The notes under the pieces were generated by a model, which was not told the origin of the DNA, did no database searches, and was given only the letters and a program-made list of their open reading frames with translations. From NCBI GenBank assembly GCA_947460915.1, contig CANHKJ010000054.1, forward strand, positions 1-14,412: a DNA stretch of 14,412 nucleotides. The letters run 5' to 3'. A program made the translations under genes and the position numbers. Source of the DNA: Verrucomicrobiia bacterium. GTDB taxonomy: Bacteria; Verrucomicrobiota; Verrucomicrobiia; Verrucomicrobiales; Akkermansiaceae. Shown piece after piece: positions 7,268 to 13,878 of the stretch. Positions within the stretch are counted from its first letter, which is position 1; each line of letters begins with the position of its first letter.

Positions 7268-9451
7268 TTATTTCGGCTGATAAAGCGCCTTGATGGCGGC
7301 GGCATCGGTGATGGTGACATCATCGGCGCGATGAAGTGAATAGATGACTTTGCCTCCATTGCCCGGCACGACCTTGCGAGTGAAAAGACGCAGGGGCAAG
7401 CGTGTGACGGCTTGGCGCAAGTTCTCACCAGCATCGGCAGGCACGCTGAGGATGGCATGATTTTCCTGATAGAGCAAGCCTAACAAGTAATCGGTGTGAA
7501 CCACGGGAGATTGTTCGATTTTCTCCAGCGACAATTGCGCCGCTTGATACAAGCTCACAGGGATCTCACGCGAGAGTTGCTGCATGCGCGATAAATTTTG
7601 TTTGACCAAGCCGACGGTGGATTTATCAAAAATCATCGTTTGATCGGTAATCGGTAGATTGATGAAGCGCGCGGAAGCTGGCACCTCTTCGAGATTGCCG
7701 TCAACGATGTAATCTTTTGCCAACAGCGCCGAGAGAGAATCGGCATACGTCAGCGCAGCTTCATCAAGAGTGATATCATATACATCCAACGCGGTCTGTT
7801 GAGCTAACGCAATCAAGCCTGCGCGCGCCAACGTGGTCGTGAGATAAAGCGAATCTTGGAAGAAATGCATTCCGTTCTCGCGATGGAATGCTTGGCGGAA
7901 AGCAGCAAATACCGCGACCGCCTTGGCACGATATTCTTCCTTGCCTGAAGCGGTAAAGAGCGATGCATAGGCACTAGCGGTTTGCAACGTAACTTGCGCT
8001 TGTGCCACTTTGGGCTGCAGCGCGGAGGTTTCCAGCAATTTCTTGCGCGCTACGGAGAGCTTGGCATGCGCACTATTGAGCAAAGCTTGCGCTTGCTGCA
8101 CTGTGATCGATTGATGAGCTGCACTATCGGCAAGATCATGCTTGGGCACGAGCAAATTGAGACGAAAGAACTCTCCCTTCGAATCGCTCTCCGGCGGGAC
8201 ATTTCCCATTTCCTGCCAATCATAATAGTGCTTGAGCAGGGCAAATTCAGAGGCATCGAGCGTGGACTTCAAGGTTTCGATGCGCCAGCAATAAGCTTCC
8301 TTTGCCATCAACGAAATCGCCGCGATGTTGGCATAAAGCCCACCATCGAGTGCGAAGTTCGCTTCATGAAATTGCATCGCTTTTTCCGCAGCGTTAAGAA
8401 TGCTGGCATCATCGAGCGCTTGCCCGATCATCGCGAGGCTCTGAATCGCCCGCGTTTGCATCAGCCCATTGCGATCGAGCGTGACGGTGGACCAATTCGA
8501 ATCTGTGCGCGAGGTGTAGAATCCGCCATCGATGGCATCCACAGCAGCTGAGTTCAGCAGGGCGCGTGCATTCCCCGAGATCAAAGTGCGAGCTCGCTGC
8601 CGCGTCATTTCATCGAGAACTGGGTGCGATGCCACTTGGGTGAAACACTCTTGGATGGAGGTCGGCAACAAGGTGCCCATGCCATCAATGTTGCCGCTGA
8701 TGCTATCAAACTGCGAATGCAATTGACGAAACATGGCCAGCAGCAACGCTTGATTTTCCGAAGGCAAGGATGTCTTGACTGCGGGAGCCTTGTAGCGCGC
8801 GCGACGGTTCGCGTTATCGAAGGCGGAGTTTTTCTCGATGTATTCACGATCACTATTCCACATGTCGATGACTACACTTTGCGACTGCTGAATGCGGCTG
8901 ATAGTGGCATCGTCTGCGGCATTCGCGTCGAGCGGAAGCCATGCCACGGGATCGCCCTCGGCGGTCAACCACATCATGAAAGGAAACGACAGAGGTTTTT
9001 TGATTTCGCTGCACAACATGGCGGCGAGAATTCCCATTTCGCGATTCGCATCGCCATCAACGAGCACGGGCACAAATTGATCGTTAATCTCACGAACAGT
9101 CTGTGGATCACGCAAAATGGCGTCGAAGACCTTGGTGGCCGCCATTTGCTGGGTGGATGTCACGTAAACGAGCAACATTTGATCTGTCTCTCGGGCATAT
9201 TGTATCGTGGTCGGCGTGAGTTGATGCCACGAAATGGCGGATGAACCAAGACTGAGATGAATCGGCGATGGGCCATCACTAGCAGCTTGGGTGGTGAGCC
9301 GAGGAGCCACTGGCGGAGGCCCAGATGTCGCCGTTTTGTTTTTACAAGCCGATAGAGTGCCGAAAAGCAGCAATGAGCAGCAAAGCACGGAAATGCCCCG
9401 ACGATTCAGTCCGGACCTAGTAGCTAAGGGGACGCTGGTGTTTGAAAACAT
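7268..9451 (-). CDS. DUF255/YyaL-like lipoprotein (thioredoxin-like plus alpha/alpha-barrel)
   Basis: The product is a predicted membrane-anchored lipoprotein of 727 residues. Residues 1-36 form a lipoprotein signal: basic RSGLNRRG, a hydrophobic core, then lipobox LSAC with C36 as the anchor. From about 72 to 175 a thioredoxin-like fold resembles the DUF255 family (YyaL/SPATA20): SAISWHQLTPTTIQYA, LLVYVTSTQQM, FVPVLVDGDANREMG, PFMMWLTAEGDPV. The CHWCH-type cysteine motif of the family is replaced by TQQMAA, so redox chemistry is unlikely. The long C-terminal part carries AIDGGFYTS and helical repeats like the six-hairpin barrel of YyaL. The function is unknown. The start at 9451 fits the signal peptide; in-frame ATGs at 9472, 9496 and 9538 are possible. 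It heads the operon with hisB, hisH and the RlmM-like gene. Confidence 0.78.
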   Translation of the reverse strand: MFSNTSVPLATRSGLNRRGISVLCCSLLLFGTLSACKNKTATSGPPPVAPRLTTQAASDGPSPIHLSLGSSAISWHQLTPTTIQYARETDQMLLVYVTSTQQMAATKVFDAILRDPQTVREINDQFVPVLVDGDANREMGILAAMLCSEIKKPLSFPFMMWLTAEGDPVAWLPLDANAADDATISRIQQSQSVVIDMWNSDREYIEKNSAFDNANRRARYKAPAVKTSLPSENQALLLAMFRQLHSQFDSISGNIDGMGTLLPTSIQECFTQVASHPVLDEMTRQRARTLISGNARALLNSAAVDAIDGGFYTSRTDSNWSTVTLDRNGLMQTRAIQSLAMIGQALDDASILNAAEKAMQFHEANFALDGGLYANIAAISLMAKEAYCWRIETLKSTLDASEFALLKHYYDWQEMGNVPPESDSKGEFFRLNLLVPKHDLADSAAHQSITVQQAQALLNSAHAKLSVARKKLLETSALQPKVAQAQVTLQTASAYASLFTASGKEEYRAKAVAVFAAFRQAFHRENGMHFFQDSLYLTTTLARAGLIALAQQTALDVYDITLDEAALTYADSLSALLAKDYIVDGNLEEVPASARFINLPITDQTMIFDKSTVGLVKQNLSRMQQLSREIPVSLYQAAQLSLEKIEQSPVVHTDYLLGLLYQENHAILSVPADAGENLRQAVTRLPLRLFTRKVVPGNGGKVIYSLHRADDVTITDAAAIKALYQPK

Positions 9452-9510
9452 AATGGAGGGTAAAATACACATTTTTTTTGTGACTGTCTTCAGCATTTTA
9501 AAGAAAAGAC

Positions 9511-9561
9511 TTTCGCTATTGCGAGACCAAGCTATCATATTGCCAGATTTTGCCCATCAAA
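9511..9561. promoter_or_regulatory. Candidate divergent promoters sharing one -10 region
   Basis: On the plus strand, TTTCGC (9511-9516) and TATCAT (9533-9538) are spaced by 16 bases and point to the ParA-like gene. On the minus strand, TTTGAT (9561-9556) and TATGAT (9539-9534) are spaced by 16 bases and point to the lipoprotein operon. The two -10 elements overlap by five bases. The -35 matches are weak. Confidence 0.3.
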
Positions 9562-9563
9562 TT

Positions 9564-10343
9564 GTGATCAGTATTGCCGTAACAAGTCAAAAAGGAGGGG
9601 TCGGGAAAACCACCGTAGCAATCAATTTGGCGCACGCGTTCGCTAGAGCAGGAGTGCGCACTCTACTCGTCGATGCCGATCCGCAGGGATCTGTAGGACT
9701 CTCATTGACCCGTCAATCGCGTATGCTACCGGGATTTTATGATTTTCTCGAAGATCCTAGTCTGCCGCTGGAAAAACTGCTTGTGCCCACCCGTTTGTCG
9801 ACATTTTCCCTCGTTGCCGCAGGTCAAGCGAGCAACTACGAGGCTGGCGGAGGCATTGCTGGAGCTCACCTCGCTCGCAGCCGCGCCTTCATGCGCGCTG
9901 TCGCGGCTCGTGGCTATGAAATTTGCCTCATTGATACCGCTGCTGGTCTTTTCGGAGTCAGTGCTGATGTCATCGCCTGTTCGGATGCCGTGCTCATCCC
10001 ACAGCAAGCAGAACCACTGGGCGTGCGTTCGGTGCCTAAAATGCTCGAAGGTCTCGGCCGCATCCGCATGCTCAATCCCAAGCTATTGGTGCTTGGTGTG
10101 GTGCTGACCATGGTGCAAAATGAGCTAGCTGAGAGTCGCGAGGCCGCGCAGGCATTGCGTCAACTTTTGCCGCTGGACATGGTCTTACAAACGAGTGTGC
10201 CACGCGATGGAATTTTTGTAAGAGCTAGTGCCAAAGGCTTACCCGTTGGCGTGCTGGAAGATGGTATGGGCGCCCAAGCGGTATTCGATGGCTTGCGAGC
10301 GGAAATTGAAGCGAAAATCAAAAAGTTTAACGCATACGCATAA
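9564..10343 (+). CDS. ParA/MinD-like P-loop ATPase without ParB
   Basis: The product is a 259-residue deviant Walker ATPase of the ParA family, which dimerise on ATP and position DNA or protein cargo on the nucleoid or membrane. Visible are the Walker A loop KGGVGKTT (10-17) with signature lysine K10 and catalytic K15, the A' motif LLVDADPQGS (34-43) with D38, and Walker B CLIDTAAG (121-128) with D124. SDAVLIPQQAEPLGVRS and SVPRDGIFVRASAKGLPV complete the fold. Walker B reads DTAAG instead of the common DTPPS or DSPAG. No membrane-targeting helix as in MinD is apparent at the C-terminus. The start is GTG at 9564 (TTG at 9540 is the alternative); the open frame further upstream runs over the divergent lipoprotein gene and is rejected. 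The next gene overlaps its stop codon, and no parB is present. Confidence 0.85.
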   Translation: MISIAVTSQKGGVGKTTVAINLAHAFARAGVRTLLVDADPQGSVGLSLTRQSRMLPGFYDFLEDPSLPLEKLLVPTRLSTFSLVAAGQASNYEAGGGIAGAHLARSRAFMRAVAARGYEICLIDTAAGLFGVSADVIACSDAVLIPQQAEPLGVRSVPKMLEGLGRIRMLNPKLLVLGVVLTMVQNELAESREAAQALRQLLPLDMVLQTSVPRDGIFVRASAKGLPVGVLEDGMGAQAVFDGLRAEIEAKIKKFNAYA

Positions 10344-11380
10344 TGGATCCTGTGCACCCATGGGTAGATCCCAGCGAAATGAGGCGGCTTGCGGAGTCCC
10401 TCTTGCTCGCTCCGGCCAAAGCTCCGGAGGCACCAGAAGGCGCCGGTTTCGGGGGAGACTTCGTCGGCTATGCTGGCCCAGCTACTTCACCAACACACAA
10501 AACCTCCCAAGTTCCCGCTGATCCAATTGTCATACCTTCCAGCATGACGGCTCAAGCATTAGGTGTGGCAACGAGGCATATCGAATCCGAGGACACGTTG
10601 CCCAATCTGGAAATTGTGAGTCCTGCCGTGTGGACTCCCGCCTTCCTCGAGTCGCCCAATTCAACCGTTCGCCCCACGTCAGTCGAACAATCCGTCGTTT
10701 TTTCTCCTTACCAATCATCGGTAAGCAAAACTCTCACGTCTGAAACTTCCCCAGCTCCTCAAATTGAGCCCGTTAACCCAGCGCCCACTCCTGCCGTCCC
10801 TTTTCTGACGATGCGCAGCGAGGAAAAATCGATGCAGGAACGCATTGCCGAGGCGGCCTTGCGCGCTCAACAAATTGCTCCCATCACCCATACCCCCCCC
10901 CAACCGCCATTACCCGTAGTTTCCTCGCCGACTCCTCCCGCGCCATTGCCCCATCTGCAAGCCACTCGTCCAGCGCAAGTTTCCCTGCAAACGGCAACAG
11001 TGCCACAAGACCTTACCCTCAAAATCCACGGACCATTCATTGAGCGCACGTTACGTTTCCTCGATGGACTCCATGCTCAATTCGGCTCGAAAGGTGTCTT
11101 CATCCTCGACAAAGAAGGCTCGGTGATTTTCGACGAATCAGATCATAGCCGACTTCACTTCATGGCACGCAGCCTCGCCACCGCGCCGAAAAAACACAAC
11201 GCAGGCCCCGGTAATTTTCACGTCAAAGTCGGCTCTACGACCATGCTCGAAGTTATCCCCGTCGATACCGTATTCGGCCGCATAGTATTAGGGTTACTCG
11301 TTGAAAAAGCACTCAGTTCCGAGGCGATCATCCACATCATTCAGGCTCTAAAAAGCGCCGTCGCTCCGCCGCAACACTAA
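10343..11380 (+). CDS. Proline-rich protein with C-terminal roadblock/LC7-like domain
   Basis: The 345-residue product has three parts. Residues 1-22 form a short amphipathic segment (HPWVDPSEMRRLAESLL). Residues 23-222 are low-complexity, rich in Pro, Ser, Thr and Ala, and probably disordered, apart from a possible helix at about 158-178 (SEEKSMQERIAEAALRA). Residues 223-340 look like a roadblock/LC7 fold: a helix (IERTLRFLDGLHAQF), strands GVFILDKEGSVIF, a helix (MARSLA), strands FHVKVGSTTMLEVIPV and GRIVLGLLV, then a final helix. LC7 proteins often regulate small GTPases or join complexes, as MglB does. The ATG overlaps the ParA stop as TAATG, so the two are translationally coupled and likely partners. 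A nine-C run at 10893-10901 lies in the linker. The domain call rests on pattern recognition only. Confidence 0.7.
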   Translation: MDPVHPWVDPSEMRRLAESLLLAPAKAPEAPEGAGFGGDFVGYAGPATSPTHKTSQVPADPIVIPSSMTAQALGVATRHIESEDTLPNLEIVSPAVWTPAFLESPNSTVRPTSVEQSVVFSPYQSSVSKTLTSETSPAPQIEPVNPAPTPAVPFLTMRSEEKSMQERIAEAALRAQQIAPITHTPPQPPLPVVSSPTPPAPLPHLQATRPAQVSLQTATVPQDLTLKIHGPFIERTLRFLDGLHAQFGSKGVFILDKEGSVIFDESDHSRLHFMARSLATAPKKHNAGPGNFHVKVGSTTMLEVIPVDTVFGRIVLGLLVEKALSSEAIIHIIQALKSAVAPPQH

Positions 11381-11394
11381 AGCATTACTCTTTC

Positions 11395-12474
11395 ATGGCT
11401 CGCGTACTCGTCGGATTGTCTGGAGGTGTTGACAGCGCCGTCGCCGCAGCCTTATTGCTCGAACAAGGCCACGAAGTCGTCGGTGGCTACATGAAAAACT
11501 GGATCAACTCTGAGGGCATTCCCGGGGATTGCCCCTGGGAGCAAGACGTGGAAGACGCTCACGCGGTCGCAAAACACCTCGGCATCGAGTTTCGGGTCAT
11601 CGACCTCATCGATGCCTACCGTGAACGCATCGTCGACTACCTCATCGAAGGCTACCGCAGCGGCATCACGCCCAATCCTGATGTCTGGTGCAATCGCGAA
11701 ATGAAATTCGGCGTGTTCCTCGACTACGCACTCAGCCAAGGTTTCGAGCATGTTGGCACCGGTCACTATGCGCGACGCCGTATCCTCAGCGATGGATCCG
11801 CCGCCATCCTGCGCGGAGCCGATCCGAACAAAGACCAGAGCTATTTCCTCTCGCTCATGACCCAATTTCAGGTCCGCCACGCCCTTTTTCCCGCAGGCGA
11901 AATGCTCAAACCGGAAGTCCGTGCCGTCGCAGAACGCCTTGCACTTCCCGTCGCTGGCAAAAAAGACAGCCAAGGCATCTGCTTCATCGGTGCCGTGAAA
12001 ATGAGCGACTTCCTCCGACACTACGTTCCCGATCATCCCGGCGACATCGTCGATACCAACGGCAAAAAATTGGGCCGCCACCAAGGACTCCATCTCTACA
12101 CCCTCGGCCAGCGCAAAGGACACGGCGTTGCCTCCCCTCGCGAAGGCATGGCCTACGTTGTTGTTGCCAAAGATCTCGCCAAAAACCAACTCGTCGTCGG
12201 CTGGGATCAAGCCGACTCACCAGGACTCTACGCCACCGACTGTACCGTGGGCTCCATCAACTGGATTCACCAACCCGTCACCGGCACCACGATGATGGAA
12301 GCACAACCTCGCTACCGCGCCAAAGCCGAACCCTGCCAAGTCACCGCGCTCGCCGACGGCAAAGTGCGCGTCGTCTTCCAACGCCCCCAACGCGCCGTCT
12401 CAGCCGGCCAAATCTGCGCCTTCTACAACAGCGGCCACCTGCTAGGCGGTGGTGTGTTTGAGGAAATTGGTTAG
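11395..12474 (+). CDS. mnmA: tRNA-specific 2-thiouridylase MnmA
   Basis: MnmA adds sulfur to uridine 34 of the Lys, Glu and Gln tRNAs, using ATP and sulfur relayed from a cysteine desulfurase. The 359-residue length is typical. The PP-loop SGGVDS (9-14) binds ATP. The catalytic cysteines are both present: C99 in NPDVWCNREMKFG and C196 in DSQGICFIG. GTGHYAR and KDQSYFL are the usual intervening blocks, and the C-terminal beta-barrel domain (LYTLGQRKGHG onward) is complete to the stop. It starts 14 bases after the LC7-like gene and is probably co-transcribed, though its job is unrelated to ParA. There is no Shine-Dalgarno sequence. It is convergent with the HD-domain gene. Confidence 0.97.
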   Translation: MARVLVGLSGGVDSAVAAALLLEQGHEVVGGYMKNWINSEGIPGDCPWEQDVEDAHAVAKHLGIEFRVIDLIDAYRERIVDYLIEGYRSGITPNPDVWCNREMKFGVFLDYALSQGFEHVGTGHYARRRILSDGSAAILRGADPNKDQSYFLSLMTQFQVRHALFPAGEMLKPEVRAVAERLALPVAGKKDSQGICFIGAVKMSDFLRHYVPDHPGDIVDTNGKKLGRHQGLHLYTLGQRKGHGVASPREGMAYVVVAKDLAKNQLVVGWDQADSPGLYATDCTVGSINWIHQPVTGTTMMEAQPRYRAKAEPCQVTALADGKVRVVFQRPQRAVSAGQICAFYNSGHLLGGGVFEEIG

Positions 12475-12564
12475 GTTATGTAGGGGAAATACAATTTTCC
12501 ACGTCCAACACCATACAAATCACCTAAGCGTCGTTCGCAAAAACACACGATATGAAGCCCGCGC

Positions 12565-13671
12565 TCACAAAGATGACTCGACGCCCATATTTGTTTCTTC
12601 CTTCTCACCATCAGATTCTTCGATGCTCTCTTCTTCTTGAGCTTCGGCAACAAAAAAGCTACTCAGCGGCGTGACGAGATTGGCAGGGAGCGGGAAGACT
12701 TTTTCGTAGATCTGCGGGGCGATCTCGTTAGCGTTGCGGTAGGCGTCTTTGAGCATTTCCATCTTGGCATCGATGTTGTCGATGAAGTGCAGCGCGAAGG
12801 CCTCGGGGGTGCGCGGCAATGTCGGCGATCCGAATTCGTATTGCCCGTGATGGCTGGCGATCAAGTGCAGCAAATGCAAGCGCACATCTTCCGAGCGCGG
12901 TTCAAGAATCAACCAATCCGTGCCAGCTTCTTCCTCGATCATGTCCGACCACAGCTTATTGACACACTCGATGCCGATGGGGATGTGGCCTAACATTTCG
13001 CCACGCAGGCTATGAATTTGTGCGAAACCATCACGCGGGTAGGAATTTTCCCAAAGCTTTCCACAGTCGTGAAACAACACCCCAGCGAGCAACAGATCGC
13101 GATTCCAATCGGCATAGACTTGGCACAACGCATCGGCGGAGCGCATCATTTGAGCAACGTGTTCGACCAATCCACCGCGTCGCGCATGATGATTTCTGCG
13201 GGCCGCTGCGGTGCGACGAAAAATGTCACCGAACTTGTCAAAAAATCTCGCGGTAAGGCGTTGCAGACGCGGGTCATGGATCGAGGAACACAGTGATGTG
13301 ATCGTTTGCCAATCGATCTGCTGCTTCGCCTGCAAATCGGGATCGCCTGTGAGAAACAATTCACGTTCTTGCTGATTGAGCACGCGGGCGCTGAGATCGT
13401 TGCCATCAAGGCCATACTGATTTTGCGTCCACTTGCCCGAGACACGAATCATCACGCCATCGGGCCAACCTTGTGCCACCGAAAAAAGGGGGCGATCTTC
13501 CCAGAGTTTGAGCGAAAAATTTCCGGTCGAATCCGCAAAGCCCAGCTCAAGGTAGGGCTTATTGGTGCGCGTCATTTTTGATTGGCGGGACTGCAACTGC
13601 ACATCCACATCCGCATACATCGGGCTATCCCCGGCCATCTCTTTGAGTTGTGCGATGGTTACCAATTCCAT
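12565..13671 (-). CDS. OB-fold plus HD-domain nuclease, YhaM type
   Basis: The product resembles the YhaM family of 3'-to-5' exoribonucleases, cytoplasmic enzymes with an N-terminal OB fold and a C-terminal metal-dependent HD domain. Residues 1-105 match an OB nucleic-acid-binding domain (MELVTIAQLKEM, then SKMTRTNKPYLELGFAD and IRVSGKW). The HD domain shows NHHARRGGLVEHV (160-172), the metal pair H201-D202 in LFHDCGKLWE, H274-H275 in ASHHGQYEFGSP, and a terminal aspartate block HFIDNIDAKM. All expected metal ligands appear intact. After about residue 340 comes a glutamate-rich tail (EAQEEESIEESDGEKEE) that looks disordered. The ATG at 13671-13669 is chosen because MELVTIAQLK fits the family start; upstream codons run into the repeat region. 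Substrate choice (RNA or DNA) cannot be told from sequence. Confidence 0.85.
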   Translation of the reverse strand: MELVTIAQLKEMAGDSPMYADVDVQLQSRQSKMTRTNKPYLELGFADSTGNFSLKLWEDRPLFSVAQGWPDGVMIRVSGKWTQNQYGLDGNDLSARVLNQQERELFLTGDPDLQAKQQIDWQTITSLCSSIHDPRLQRLTARFFDKFGDIFRRTAAARRNHHARRGGLVEHVAQMMRSADALCQVYADWNRDLLLAGVLFHDCGKLWENSYPRDGFAQIHSLRGEMLGHIPIGIECVNKLWSDMIEEEAGTDWLILEPRSEDVRLHLLHLIASHHGQYEFGSPTLPRTPEAFALHFIDNIDAKMEMLKDAYRNANEIAPQIYEKVFPLPANLVTPLSSFFVAEAQEEESIEESDGEKEETNMGVESSL

Positions 13672-13758
13672 AGGCCTAGCATCAAATTTTTCTGTTGGGA
13701 GGGAAAGAAAAAAATCGTAGGATTGGGAAATTCGTGTGAGGTAGAGGGGTAGATTAAA

Positions 13759-13790
13759 CGCAAAGGGCGCAAAGACGGGAAGACGCAAAG
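13759..13790. repeat. CGCAAAG short repeats
   Basis: CGCAAAG occurs at 13759-13765, 13768-13774 and 13784-13790, with a degenerate CGGGAAG at 13776-13782, giving a period of 8-9 bases. It lies upstream of the HD-domain gene and directly before a second, unrelated tandem repeat. No coding role is seen. Confidence 0.8.
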
Positions 13791-13797
13791 TTTTTTC

Positions 13798-13860
13798 AAC
13801 TCTTAACTCTTAACTCTTAACTCTTAACTCTTAACTCTTATGTCTTATGTCTTATGTCTC
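13798..13860. repeat. Two adjoining 7-base tandem repeat arrays
   Basis: Six perfect copies of AACTCTT (13798-13839) pass without a break into three copies of ATGTCTT (13840-13860, the last ending in C). The second unit differs from the first at two positions. The array sits between the start of the HD-domain gene and the galK stop, and ends 18 bases before that stop. Confidence 0.95.
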
Positions 13861-13878
13861 TGTATCTTTTCTCTCACA

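Noticed and set aside
9291..9563. Upstream extension of the ParA-like frame to an ATG at 9291
   Set aside because: It runs over the N-terminus of the divergent lipoprotein and across the promoter region; the ParA fold starts only at ISIAVTSQKGG.
11452..12210. Long open frame antisense to mnmA (252 codons)
   Set aside because: It mirrors the strong codon bias of mnmA and has no recognisable motif.
11688..12461. Arg/Pro-rich open frame within mnmA (257 codons)
   Set aside because: The low-complexity Arg/Pro/Ser composition is typical of an out-of-frame reading of a GC-biased gene.
12485..12500. GGAAA-N6-TTTCC hairpin after mnmA as a terminator
   Set aside because: The stem is only five weak pairs and no T run follows; the 90-base gap shows no convincing terminator.
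13798..13860. CRISPR array
   Set aside because: The repeats are 7 bases long and directly abutting, without spacers.
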